The notes under the pieces were generated by a model that was given only the letters and a program-made list of their open reading frames with translations, did no database searches and was not told the DNA's origin. A DNA stretch of 21,986 nucleotides from a virus, in the IMG/VR virus record IMGVR_UViG_3300011432_000018, positions 1-21,986 of that record; one strand, given 5' to 3'. Position 1 is the stretch's first letter, and each line of letters starts with the position of its first letter. The position numbers and the translations under genes were made by a program. Positions 1 to 6,271 of the stretch are shown piece by piece.

Positions 1-90
1 ACACCACCTGTATCCAACGGCTTAACGGCTCCTGATTTATTTAGTGCTGCATTTCAATGCATGGAAAGCGTTACTGGTCTATTCATGCCC
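1..90. repeat. Terminal direct repeat, left copy
   Basis: Bases 1-90 are identical to 21897-21986. One reading frame runs through the join without interruption, so the repeat most likely reflects a circular molecule linearised with overlap, giving a circle of 21,896 bp. A true 90-bp terminal redundancy of a linear genome is the less likely alternative, because a single gene crosses the join intact. Confidence 0.93.
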
Positions 91-162
91 TGTATTGTCA
101 TGTTTCTGGTTTCGGGGATTGCCCTAAGAATCACCAAATTTTTCAAGGATTCGCTCCGATGA
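1..162 (+). CDS. C-terminal part of join-spanning two-TM membrane protein
   Basis: This is the last 53 codons of the gene that begins at 21624, read in frame from base 1 and ending at TGA 160-162. The visible part carries the second membrane segment (about codons 27-42, around MPCIVMFLVSG) and a short basic tail. Three cysteines (CTPP, QCME, MPCI) sit in or near the segment between the two membrane helices. The next gene starts with ATG at 159, overlapping this stop in an ATGA arrangement, so the two are translationally coupled. No function recognised. Confidence 0.85.
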   Translation, partial: TPPVSNGLTAPDLFSAAFQCMESVTGLFMPCIVMFLVSGIALRITKFFKDSLR

Positions 163-548
163 ATAAAAACAAACGGACTAGGAAAGCAATCCCTAACATG
201 CTGCCCAGAGAACCCCTGACCAAAAAGGCGCGCTCTGCTATCGTGCTGTATGTCAAGCTCAGGGCAAAAAGTTTCACTGCATACGACATTGTTGACAAGA
301 CACTCAAAGCCGAGCGGATGTGTCGCGTTGACCTGTACCTCTATTTGCACAAGCGTGGGGTTCGGTGGGATAGCCGTCGCGCAGGTTGGCGTGAATTGAA
401 ACGTAAACCCGCAGCGCCTAAGCCTGTACCCGTCGCGGCGAAAAAGGCTACCACGTCGCCACGCACCACAGAGTCAGTCCCAGAGACACAAGACGACCTA
501 TTACAGTTCATTCGTGATAACGCTGCAAATATCCGAAGTGCCAGGTGA
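159..548 (+). CDS. Small basic protein with Ala/Pro/Lys linker, function unknown
   Basis: The product is 129 aa. The start at 159 is chosen over an in-frame ATG at 57 because it overlaps the upstream stop (ATGA), has an AAGGA about 9 bases upstream, and the 57 start would lie deep inside the upstream gene. The first 85 residues are rich in Arg and Lys and may form a helical nucleic-acid-binding fold around residues 40-75. They are followed by an Ala-Pro-Lys-rich linker (about 83-105) and a short acidic C-terminal helix. The basic charge and the place in the early operon fit a DNA- or RNA-binding accessory protein, but this is inference. No family recognised. Confidence 0.75.
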   Translation: MNKNKRTRKAIPNMLPREPLTKKARSAIVLYVKLRAKSFTAYDIVDKTLKAERMCRVDLYLYLHKRGVRWDSRRAGWRELKRKPAAPKPVPVAAKKATTSPRTTESVPETQDDLLQFIRDNAANIRSAR

Positions 549-554
549 TTGATC

Positions 555-956
555 ATGAAATTACTGGATAAGCGCGTTGTGTTCTTTTTTGGTCTGACCT
601 GGTTTATCTGCACTGCACTGGTTGTAGCAGGGATATTCCTTGTTATTGCAATTCTCGCTGGGCCGGAATATGAGATTGATTTACTTGATATTGCATCCGG
701 CGCGGCTCTGGTTGGTTTTGTCTGGGCAGCATGGCTCATGGATATGTTTTTCAATGTAAAGGGTATTGAGATGAATCCGATATTGATGCGACTCATGGGG
801 AAAGTTCGGTGCAAGCGCTGTAATGACAGACGCTTTGTAACCTATTGGTGGAAGCAGAATGGTAACTTTGTCGAGCGCAAAATGGCTTGTCCTGAGTGTG
901 GCAACAACAAGTTAGAGCCTGTCACGGTCACTTTTACGCCGAAAACAGAAGAGTAG
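555..956 (+). CDS. Two-TM membrane protein with C-terminal zinc ribbon
   Basis: The product is 133 aa. ATG 555 is preferred to TTG 549 because AGGTGA (544-548) gives a 6-base spacing to the ATG and none to the TTG. Two membrane segments are visible at about residues 10-34 and 48-66. A cytoplasmic zinc ribbon follows, with CxxC pairs at CKRC (about 84-87) and CPEC (about 109-112). The arrangement resembles a membrane-anchored zinc-ribbon adaptor. It lies between the basic 129 aa protein and the HNH nuclease, with 6 bases to the latter. The cysteines and helices are seen directly; the role is unknown. Confidence 0.8.
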   Translation: MKLLDKRVVFFFGLTWFICTALVVAGIFLVIAILAGPEYEIDLLDIASGAALVGFVWAAWLMDMFFNVKGIEMNPILMRLMGKVRCKRCNDRRFVTYWWKQNGNFVERKMACPECGNNKLEPVTVTFTPKTEE

Positions 957-962
957 GTTTCT

Positions 963-1331
963 ATGCCCATAGATAAGACGAAATACCCTGCTGAATGGGC
1001 AACGATTAGTCTCGAAATTAGGCATGATCGCGCTAACTGGCGTTGTGAATGGTGTGGAGCGGAACATGATCTACCTCATCCGATGACAGGTAGCAGGGTC
1101 GTGCTCACTGTAGCTCATCTGGGAAAAGATAAGCCAGATGGGACTCCGGGTGATAAAGATGACAAGCTGGATTGCCGTCCTGAAAACCTTGCTGCCTTAT
1201 GCCAGCGCTGCCATTTGAACTTTGATCGCCCTGAGAATGTCGAGAAAAGTATCCGAACACGTCACAGGAAATGTGCAGAGGATCGGCGTGTTTATGGGCA
1301 GCTATCACTTTTGAGTGATCTATCGGAGTAG
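963..1331 (+). CDS. HNH endonuclease family protein
   Basis: The product is 122 aa with the signature of the HNH (beta-beta-alpha metal) nuclease family. A zinc-binding pair CEWC is at 28-31, the first catalytic-type histidine is in VAHL (H52), Asn75 is in PENLAAL, and the second zinc pair plus final histidine is LCQRCH (C80, C83, H84). The length is normal for stand-alone phage and plasmid HNH proteins. In tailed phages such proteins often sit next to the terminase, but no terminase was found here. Its place just before the candidate origin and the helicase suggests a role in replication, recombination or DNA processing, which is inference. The family call is strong; the substrate is unknown. 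Confidence 0.88.
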   Translation: MPIDKTKYPAEWATISLEIRHDRANWRCEWCGAEHDLPHPMTGSRVVLTVAHLGKDKPDGTPGDKDDKLDCRPENLAALCQRCHLNFDRPENVEKSIRTRHRKCAEDRRVYGQLSLLSDLSE

Positions 1332-1539
1332 GAAGTATTAAGGCGAACATTGATTTTCAGATTCAACCAGGTACCTGGTTTTCAATACTAAATCAATCAT
1401 AAGTGCCCGATTTTGGGCGCTGCCCAGAGTGACTCGGACAACTATGCCAGCGTTATCCCCCTCGCTGGCAACCGGGTAGGGTTTAAGCGAGTCACTCTGG
1501 GCAGCGTCTAACGCTGACATTCAAAAAAGAGAGGTCTAT
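1332..1539. promoter_or_regulatory. Intergenic region with two complex inverted repeats; candidate origin or leader
   Basis: This 208-bp non-coding stretch precedes the helicase gene. First, a perfect 16-bp palindrome AACCAGGTACCTGGTT (1365-1380) is bracketed by ATTGATTT (1349-1356) and its inverse (1390-1397). Second, CGCTGCCCAGAGTGACTCG (1418-1436) pairs perfectly with 1488-1506, and with G-U pairs the stem can extend outward to about 1413-1511. The 51-base interior holds an 8-bp hairpin, TGCCAGCG (1445-1452) with 1463-1470. A competing GCCC/GGGC hairpin lies at 1404-1417. Such nested structure beside a replicative helicase fits an origin, an operator, or a structured leader or antisense control RNA. 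It ends with a GAGAGG ribosome site at about 1530. Confidence 0.7.
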
Positions 1540-3294
1540 ATGGAACCCGACACGCTCGAATTGCCGCAAACGATAAGCCCTACTGATATGCAAACTGCCT
1601 CACTAGAAGCAGAGGAAAACGTTTTAGGGTGCATTATCATGAGGGGCGATCTCATTCATGATCTGAAAAAATGGCTAAAACCTCATCATTTCTGGCGACT
1701 ACCGAACCAGTGGATTTATGAGGCAATGCTGGCTCTAGCGAATAGGCATGAGGATATAGATTATATAAGTCTGTCCGAGGAACTTAAAGCTAGAAATCAG
1801 TTTGACCAAATTGACCAAATTCACGGTGGCTCGGCATATCTCAATCTTATAAGTAACCAGGTGCCAAGTTCCTATCATGCCACAACGTATGGCAGGATCG
1901 TAAAAGAATACTGGCGACGGCGATCACTACTGTTAATAGCACAGCGAATCGCCCAGACAACAATCACGTTTTCCCCAGACGGCGGCGAAAGTGATTACGC
2001 TAAACGGCTTATTGAGGAAGCTCAGGAACTTTTCAACGATCCCTACGATCCCGATTCAGCGGACGGCCTGCGCCAGTACCTTGTACACGCCCGCGATCTG
2101 CACACATTGCCTGATGCGGGATGGCTAGTTCAGGGTGAAATTCCCGAATCCAGCCTAACTATTGTTTTTGGGCCATCCGGTGCAGGTAAGTCGTTTTTAG
2201 TATTGCATTACGGGTTGATGCTCTCCGAAAGGGTGAAGGTGTTGTATGTAGCCTCAGAGGGCGAGAGTGGCTACAAAAAGCGTGTCGCTGCATGGGAAAA
2301 GTATCACCAGAAGGAAGCTGGTGATATGCACTTTTACTTTAATGTAGCACAGCTACTTGATGAAAATGAACGAAAAGCGTTCATTTCCCAGATTGTAGAG
2401 CATGTAAAACCACGACTGATCATCCTTGATACGCTTGCACACTCCATGTTACCGGGTGACGAAAATTCCACACGGGATATGGGATTATTTATCAAAGCAG
2501 CAAAGCAGATTCAAAAACAATATGACTGCACAGTTCTACTTGTTCATCACACCAATAAGGGCGGTAAAGACGAACGTGGTAGTGTTGCACTGCGCGGTGC
2601 CACCGACAGCATCATTAAAGTTTTCAAAGAAGACGATCTGCTCGTAGTGGAGCACAGCAAGTTAAAGGACGGCCCGGAATTTGAGCCAAAATACATGAAA
2701 CTGCTTCCGGTGTTGCTTGGCACTGATGAATCTAATCCAGATCACTATGCCCCGGTCATAGTCCCCGCCGAAAAGATCATACGCTCAAAGACCGATCCCG
2801 TGACGAATCAACAGCGGAAGATTCTCCTCAGCCTTGCGGATGACTTTGCGTTTGGGGCTATGCCGTCTGACCTTGTTGAAACTACCAGCATCCAAAAGGG
2901 CAGCTTGCTTCGCTCCCTGGGTGAACTACGACGGCTCGGTTTTGTCACACAGGAAGAAAAAGGGGCACCTTACAACATCACGCCAGACGGCTTGGCTGCA
3001 ATTGATCGAAAAGCGGACTCGGACTCATCACGGACTCCTAAAGCTACGAGTCCTAATGTACCCGCTCAACGTGAACTGAATCTGACACAGGACTCGCGGA
3101 CTCCTTCACTTTATGAAATCTCGCAAATGAGTCCTGTGAGTCCCGCGAGTCCTATGAGTCTTGAGAGTCCTGGAGTCCATTCAAATTATGAGAAAGTGTC
3201 TCAAGGTGTATGTCCAGTCTGTGATAAGCCACTTGTGCAGAACGGTACGGGACTCAAGTGTCCAGACTGTGGCCTCAAGCCGAGAGTCAAATAA
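1540..3294 (+). CDS. Replicative helicase: DnaB N-terminal domain fused to RepA-like RecA ATPase, with wHTH and zinc ribbon
   Basis: The product is 584 aa. Residues about 18-140 match the DnaB N-terminal domain (a start like SLEAEENVLGCI, then HHFWRLPNQWIYEAM). From about 195 comes a RecA-fold ATPase of the RSF1010 RepA/AAA_25 type: Walker A GPSGAGKS (211-218), Walker B LIILDT (D297), the VHHTNKGG sensor (H336, H337) and the following RGSVALRGATD segment. A winged-helix region lies at about 428-485. It is followed by a Ser/Pro linker with SPx triplets (about 500-550) and a four-cysteine zinc ribbon (C558, C561, C574, C577). It should unwind the element's replication fork and may recognise the origin itself. 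The parts are known separately, but I do not recall this order as standard. The linker DNA also carries the GAGTCC array. The ribosome site is GAGAGG before ATG 1540. Confidence 0.88.
   Translation: MEPDTLELPQTISPTDMQTASLEAEENVLGCIIMRGDLIHDLKKWLKPHHFWRLPNQWIYEAMLALANRHEDIDYISLSEELKARNQFDQIDQIHGGSAYLNLISNQVPSSYHATTYGRIVKEYWRRRSLLLIAQRIAQTTITFSPDGGESDYAKRLIEEAQELFNDPYDPDSADGLRQYLVHARDLHTLPDAGWLVQGEIPESSLTIVFGPSGAGKSFLVLHYGLMLSERVKVLYVASEGESGYKKRVAAWEKYHQKEAGDMHFYFNVAQLLDENERKAFISQIVEHVKPRLIILDTLAHSMLPGDENSTRDMGLFIKAAKQIQKQYDCTVLLVHHTNKGGKDERGSVALRGATDSIIKVFKEDDLLVVEHSKLKDGPEFEPKYMKLLPVLLGTDESNPDHYAPVIVPAEKIIRSKTDPVTNQQRKILLSLADDFAFGAMPSDLVETTSIQKGSLLRSLGELRRLGFVTQEEKGAPYNITPDGLAAIDRKADSDSSRTPKATSPNVPAQRELNLTQDSRTPSLYEISQMSPVSPASPMSLESPGVHSNYEKVSQGVCPVCDKPLVQNGTGLKCPDCGLKPRVK
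3015..3177. repeat. GAGTCC/GGACTC iteron-like array inside the helicase gene
   Basis: Twelve GAGTC-type pentamers, most as GAGTCC or its inverse, lie within 163 bp. GGACTC starts at 3015, 3021, 3032, 3090 and 3098. GAGTC starts at 3048, 3129, 3138, 3147, 3156, 3165 and 3173. The last six are spaced 9, 9, 9, 9 and 8 bp, encoding an SPx triplet repeat. The same pentamer occurs in the arms of the inverted repeat upstream of the gene (1431-1435, 1489-1493). Origins with binding sites inside the initiator gene are known (phage lambda O), so this may be an initiator-binding array. A purely protein-driven Ser-Pro linker is the alternative. Confidence 0.6.
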
Positions 3295-3308
3295 GGGGGT
3301 GATGCGGG

Positions 3309-3337
3309 AAAAATAAAAAGCCGGGGTTAATCCCGGC
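3309..3337 (-). terminator. Terminator-like hairpin oriented leftward
   Basis: GCCGGG (3320-3325) and CCCGGC (3332-3337) form a 6-bp stem, with a possible additional G-U pair and a small loop. On the minus strand the stem is followed by TTTTTATTTTT, the classic intrinsic terminator layout. No leftward gene lies upstream of it on that strand, so it may instead block antisense transcription, or act as an mRNA end structure for the helicase transcript on the plus strand. Confidence 0.5.
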
Positions 3338-3388
3338 GGGTGCTCAACTGGTTAGAAAGTCAAGCTATAGAAAAGGATACCACAAATT

Positions 3389-4003
3389 ATGAAAATCTTG
3401 AAACATCTGGCAACTCAACCATTCATCGTAGCTACAGGACTTGCAGCCCTTGTGCATTCAACTTGGGCGCTTGCAATCTATTTCTCTGGGAATCTACCAG
3501 AGAACGCCGATATTTTTCAGGTTGTAGGCTATTACGCGCCAGCATTCCTGATCGCGTTCTCATTGGACATCGGGCAGATCGTGACCAGCATTGAAATTCG
3601 AGACGGTCACAGGACTTGGCAAAAGTATGCGACGTTCCTAACGTTCGCTGTAGCTACATTTTTCCTGCAATTCCTGTACATCAGTGCTCATTTACCTGAG
3701 ATTGCACTAGCCGCTGGCATTCGTTCGGAGTGGAAAAATGTCATTCAATGGCTACGCGATTGTGCAGTGTTCGTTCTACCGGCACTGTTGCCTATGTCAA
3801 CCTTGCTGTACACCTTCTCACACGATGAGGTCAAGCCCGCTGAGACTTCTACGGCGCTGATTCCGGTTGTTCAGCCTGATCAGCCTGAACAATCTCATCT
3901 CACTATTGAAACGCCAAAGAATGAGGTTGTGATAAAGGATGAAGTCCCTTTATCAGCGACTGTACACCCAAACGGGCACGGAAAACTTATCGAAATAAGT
4001 TGA
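3389..4003 (+). CDS. Multi-pass membrane protein with soluble C-terminal tail, function unknown
   Basis: The product is 204 aa, starting at ATG 3389 with AAGGA about 11 bases upstream. About four hydrophobic segments are visible: residues 10-32, 43-62 (YAPAFLIAFSLDIGQIV), 82-101 and 126-146. They are followed by a roughly 55-residue hydrophilic tail rich in Pro, Glu and Val. The second segment contains an Asp next to Gln (LDIGQ), unusual in a lipid-facing helix. It is separated from the helicase by 94 bases and overlaps the start of the tiny zinc-finger ORF downstream. No family recognised. Membrane location is well supported; the role is not. Confidence 0.75.
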   Translation: MKILKHLATQPFIVATGLAALVHSTWALAIYFSGNLPENADIFQVVGYYAPAFLIAFSLDIGQIVTSIEIRDGHRTWQKYATFLTFAVATFFLQFLYISAHLPEIALAAGIRSEWKNVIQWLRDCAVFVLPALLPMSTLLYTFSHDEVKPAETSTALIPVVQPDQPEQSHLTIETPKNEVVIKDEVPLSATVHPNGHGKLIEIS

Positions 4004-4107
4004 GGCATTGTGTCTGGTGTGGGAAAACGCTACCTAAAGGCAGCACAACACGCCGGAAATATTGTAGCGATACCTGTCGAGTTCATGGCTATAGACACGG
4101 AATGTAA
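4000..4107 (+). CDS. Tiny Cys4 zinc-finger protein
   Basis: This is a 35-aa ORF starting at TTG 4000, overlapping the upstream stop by 3 bases (TTGA), and ending at TAA 4105-4107. Cysteines are spaced CVWC then YCSDTC (C-x2-C-x14-C-x3-C), with basic residues around them. It closely resembles the C-terminal zinc finger of the methyltransferase at 6677-7603: both share C-x2-C, LPxG, RRKYC and a closing CR. The coding claim rests on that conserved pattern; the start codon is weak and no strong ribosome site is seen. It could be a free-standing DNA-binding finger or the remnant of a longer gene. It lies 34 bases before the integrase. Confidence 0.55.
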   Translation: MRHCVWCGKTLPKGSTTRRKYCSDTCRVHGYRHGM

Positions 4108-4141
4108 CGGAACGACCCGTAAATCAATGAAATGATACCTA

Positions 4142-5092
4142 ATGGTAACGGTTGAGATCGCGGTAAAGGAATTCATGTTGGCTCAAAAGGCAGATGGAAA
4201 TAAGCCTAATACCATTCGTTGGTATCGGCACATGCTTTCCCCTGTAGTTGCCCGATTCTATGGCAAACAGGTTGATCATGTGACTGTTGTTGCACTGCGT
4301 GAATATGTGGTTGATCTTCGGAGCCGGGGACACCGTTATATCAATGCAGCACAGCGCCCCGAACTAGAGGGTGGACTGAGCCACGAATCCTTACGCGATC
4401 ACATTCGTTCAATGAAGGTCTTTTTTAACTGGTGTATGCGTGAATACGAACTGTTGGTTAATCCAATGGACAAAATTCGTATGCCCGCCCGGATGAAACA
4501 GGAGCCAAAAGCGATAGCCCTTGACGATCTCAAGTGTTTGCTCAACACCTGCGATATGTCCACAGCGTCGGGTATCAGAGATCGTACAATGCTGGCGTTC
4601 TTGGCTGACACTGCTTGCCGTGCCGAAAGTATGCTCAGTTTACGTATGGAGAAATTACACCTGCGTGAGCTATATGCAACCGTGCTGGTCAAAGGCCGTG
4701 ATGTTCGTGACCTTGATGTTCCGATCAGTCCATATACCGCCGATCTATTGAGACAGTGGATTGCTGTACGACCAATTGAGGCCGATCCGACCTTTGTGTT
4801 CTGTTCGCTAGCAACCAATACCATTGGCAAGAGATTGACGCTATCAGGGCTACATCAGGCCATAAAACGACTGGCGCGACGGGCTAAAGTAACCGGGCGT
4901 GTCAATCCACATAGTTTCCGGCATGGTTTTGCGCGTCAATACCTTATGAATGGCGGCGATCTGGCAACACTGTCTCAAACAATGGGTCACAGCTCTATAT
5001 CAGTCACAGTAGAGTTCTATGCCCGTTTTGCCCGTCACGAACTTGCGCAACAGCACAAGAAATTCAGTCCAATTACGAATATAGAGGAGTAA
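4142..5092 (+). CDS. int: Tyrosine recombinase (site-specific integrase)
   Basis: The product is 316 aa. An N-terminal core-binding (SAM-like) domain spans about residues 5-105. The catalytic domain carries the full active-site set: Arg160 (ACRAES), Lys184 (VKGRDVRD), His257-x-x-Arg260 (HSFRHGFA), His283 (MGHSS) and nucleophile Tyr293 (EFYARF). The length is in the XerC/D and short-integrase range, without a large arm-binding extension. It catalyses integration and excision by strand exchange at a core site. A tRNA-Lys 3' fragment lies 237 bases past its stop, the usual int-attP arrangement. The start has only a weak ribosome site. The following gene begins 3 bases after its stop. Confidence 0.95.
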   Translation: MVTVEIAVKEFMLAQKADGNKPNTIRWYRHMLSPVVARFYGKQVDHVTVVALREYVVDLRSRGHRYINAAQRPELEGGLSHESLRDHIRSMKVFFNWCMREYELLVNPMDKIRMPARMKQEPKAIALDDLKCLLNTCDMSTASGIRDRTMLAFLADTACRAESMLSLRMEKLHLRELYATVLVKGRDVRDLDVPISPYTADLLRQWIAVRPIEADPTFVFCSLATNTIGKRLTLSGLHQAIKRLARRAKVTGRVNPHSFRHGFARQYLMNGGDLATLSQTMGHSSISVTVEFYARFARHELAQQHKKFSPITNIEE

Positions 5093-5095
5093 CCA

Positions 5096-5428
5096 ATGTT
5101 CAACCAGGAGATGCTTATTGAAATATTGAAGGAAACAGACAATGTGAAGGATCGCGTTGTGGTTTTCCAGTGTGGCGGTGTATGGTCAGTAGGTGTGCTG
5201 GCGTTTGATTTACAGGCCGATGATTTTTTCTATCTGCCTATCGAGTTGGATGCACAGCCAAATATCCCAGAATCAATTGCTGTGATGGGTGAAATGAAAA
5301 ATCCGCACGGATTGCGGATTTCTAAGAGTGACTCCGGTAGGACTCGAACCTACAACCAATTGATTAAGAGTCAACTGTCTTGCCGCGCTGCCCACTGCCG
5401 TAAATCCAACCGAAAGCAAATTGCATAA
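5096..5428 (+). CDS. Small protein coupled to integrase; reading frame runs through attP
   Basis: The frame is 110 aa, starting 3 bases after the integrase stop with GAGGAG just upstream, so it is co-translated with it. The first 67 or so residues look like a compact alpha/beta protein (VVVFQCGGVWSVGVLAFDL). The last 40 or so are encoded by a perfect 9-bp hairpin and the tRNA-Lys fragment, and are probably not part of an ancestral protein. After integration, everything beyond the crossover would be host DNA, so the C-terminus differs between the excised and integrated forms. It could be an excisionase-like or directionality partner, judged only from position; no family recognised. Confidence 0.6.
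   Translation: MFNQEMLIEILKETDNVKDRVVVFQCGGVWSVGVLAFDLQADDFFYLPIELDAQPNIPESIAVMGEMKNPHGLRISKSDSGRTRTYNQLIKSQLSCRAAHCRKSNRKQIA
5299..5323. terminator. Hairpin next to attP, possible bidirectional terminator
   Basis: AAATCCGCA (5299-5307) and TGCGGATTT (5313-5321) form a perfect 9-bp stem with a 5-base loop. It is preceded by AAAA and followed by TTTCT counting the stem end, so it could act in both directions. It lies just past the 3' end of the tRNA fragment, where a tRNA gene's own terminator would sit, and may have been captured with it. It also lies inside the 5096-5428 frame. Confidence 0.55.
5329..5375 (-). other. attP: attP core: 3' half of tRNA-Lys(CTT)
   Basis: Read on the minus strand this is a tRNA from the anticodon arm to the discriminator base. 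The anticodon stem GTTGA/TCAAT encloses loop CTCTTAA (anticodon CTT, Lys). The variable region is followed by T-arm GTAGG-TTCGAGT-CCTAC, then the 3' acceptor strand CGGAGTC and A; CCA is not encoded. The 5' acceptor strand GACTCCG and a proper D-arm are absent upstream, where unrelated sequence follows, so this is not a functional tRNA gene. Such a fragment beside a tyrosine recombinase is the classic attP of elements that integrate into a tRNA 3' end and rebuild it. Exact core edges are uncertain. Confidence 0.85.
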
Positions 5429-5441
5429 ACCTTTACCTTTA

Positions 5442-5470
5442 CGGGCCGTCGATAGGTAATCGACGGCCCG
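5442..5470. terminator. Strong 12-bp hairpin downstream of attP
   Basis: CGGGCCGTCGAT (5442-5453) pairs perfectly with 5459-5470 around a 5-base loop (AGGTA). It is very stable and GC-rich but has no clean T-run on either strand. It could be a Rho-independent-like end of the integrase transcript, or a structural element of the recombination site. It separates the integration module from the accessory genes. Confidence 0.5.
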
Positions 5471-5541
5471 CTTGTATTTCGATTCAATAAGGAATCTTAC
5501 AGGCTGCAATGTGTCTGATAATGCGCAAAGGAACTAATTGA

Positions 5542-5718
5542 ATGTCAAATGATACGTGCCCGAAGTGCGGGGCAGTAATGGAATACGAGGACGATCCCGA
5601 TCAGGAGTCATGGGGTAGCGATCTAGGAAATTGGGTCTGCGCCAATGGTCACATCATGTCTGACAACGAGATCAACAGTGACGATGATTATGATGACTAC
5701 GATTACGAGGATGAATAA
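5542..5718 (+). CDS. Small zinc-ribbon protein with acidic tail (58 aa)
   Basis: ATG 5542 has AAAGGAA about 10 bases upstream. A CPKC pair at 6-9 and a later Cys33/His37 form a minimal zinc ribbon. The last 18 residues are nearly all Asp, Glu and Tyr (DDDYDDYDYEDE). The stretch 5471-5541 before it should hold the promoter of the accessory block, but I see only a weak candidate (GATAAT at 5517-5522 without a good -35). It is the first of four adjacent Cys-rich small genes. Acidic tails of this kind occur in DNA-mimic and anti-restriction proteins, which is a guess here. Confidence 0.72.
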   Translation: MSNDTCPKCGAVMEYEDDPDQESWGSDLGNWVCANGHIMSDNEINSDDDYDDYDYEDE

Positions 5719-5721
5719 GCC

Positions 5722-5985
5722 ATGCCTTCAATATCTGGAAAGATTTATTACCTGCACAATTGTGGTCGCTGTGGTAGCGAAACAAAATTCGTTGAGACTG
5801 TTGAGAGTAACGACTCTGTGACTCACAACGGGATAGATGGAAAAGAAATGCACTTTTGTAGGTATCAGGAGCGGGCAGCATTGCACGAGTGTGTCCAGTG
5901 TGGGCAACGCTGGCGATACTACGCAACGATGCAAGCCTACGTTGATGTAGAGCCGTTCAGCCCTAATCGCAAGGATAGGTGGTGA
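5722..5985 (+). CDS. Small Cys-rich protein (87 aa), function unknown
   Basis: The gene starts 3 bases after the previous stop, with GAGGAT inside the upstream gene as ribosome site. Cysteine pairs CGRC (about 14-17, preceded by HN) and CVQC (about 57-60) make a split zinc-binding fold. The rest is polar with aromatic residues (QRWRYYATMQAY). It is co-directional and closely spaced with its neighbours, so it belongs to one transcript. No family recognised. The paired cysteines and the conserved operon setting support a real gene. Confidence 0.7.
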   Translation: MPSISGKIYYLHNCGRCGSETKFVETVESNDSVTHNGIDGKEMHFCRYQERAALHECVQCGQRWRYYATMQAYVDVEPFSPNRKDRW

Positions 5986-5987
5986 TT

Positions 5988-6269
5988 ATGAGTGAACATA
6001 TGATCTGCCAAGTGGCAGGATGTACAGCTCAGGAAAGTGCCTTTGCTTACAACAACCCTCACGGTGAACTGGAATGGCTGTGCGACGAACACGCAAAGGA
6101 AAGCGGGTACTGTCTCGGCTGCCACCTATTCGGCGCAGGAATCGAGTCGTTCGATTTCTCTGAGCTACCTGGATACTGCTATGAGTGTATTCAGGAATTG
6201 AAAGACGAAACGGGCGAGTTTGACGACACCGACGACGAATACGACTATGAGTATGATGAGGACTATTGA
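5988..6269 (+). CDS. Cys-rich protein with acidic Asp/Glu/Tyr tail (93 aa)
   Basis: ATG 5988 is preferred to the in-frame GTG 5979 because AGGTGG (5977-5982) is correctly spaced and the GTG lies inside the upstream gene. Cysteines occur as C-x4-C, then WLCDEH, YCLGC and YCYEC, which could bind two zinc ions in a cross-brace. The last 20 or so residues are almost entirely Asp, Glu and Tyr (DDTDDEYDYEYDEDY), echoing the tail of the 5542 gene. The shared tail suggests a common partner or a DNA-mimicking role. Function unknown. Confidence 0.72.
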   Translation: MSEHMICQVAGCTAQESAFAYNNPHGELEWLCDEHAKESGYCLGCHLFGAGIESFDFSELPGYCYECIQELKDETGEFDDTDDEYDYEYDEDY

Positions 6270-6271
6270 TC

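Noticed and set aside
5329-5400. Complete tRNA-Lys gene on the minus strand
   Set aside because: The anticodon arm, T-arm and 3' acceptor strand are good, but the pairing 5' acceptor strand GACTCCG and a D-arm are absent upstream. It is better explained as an attP fragment.
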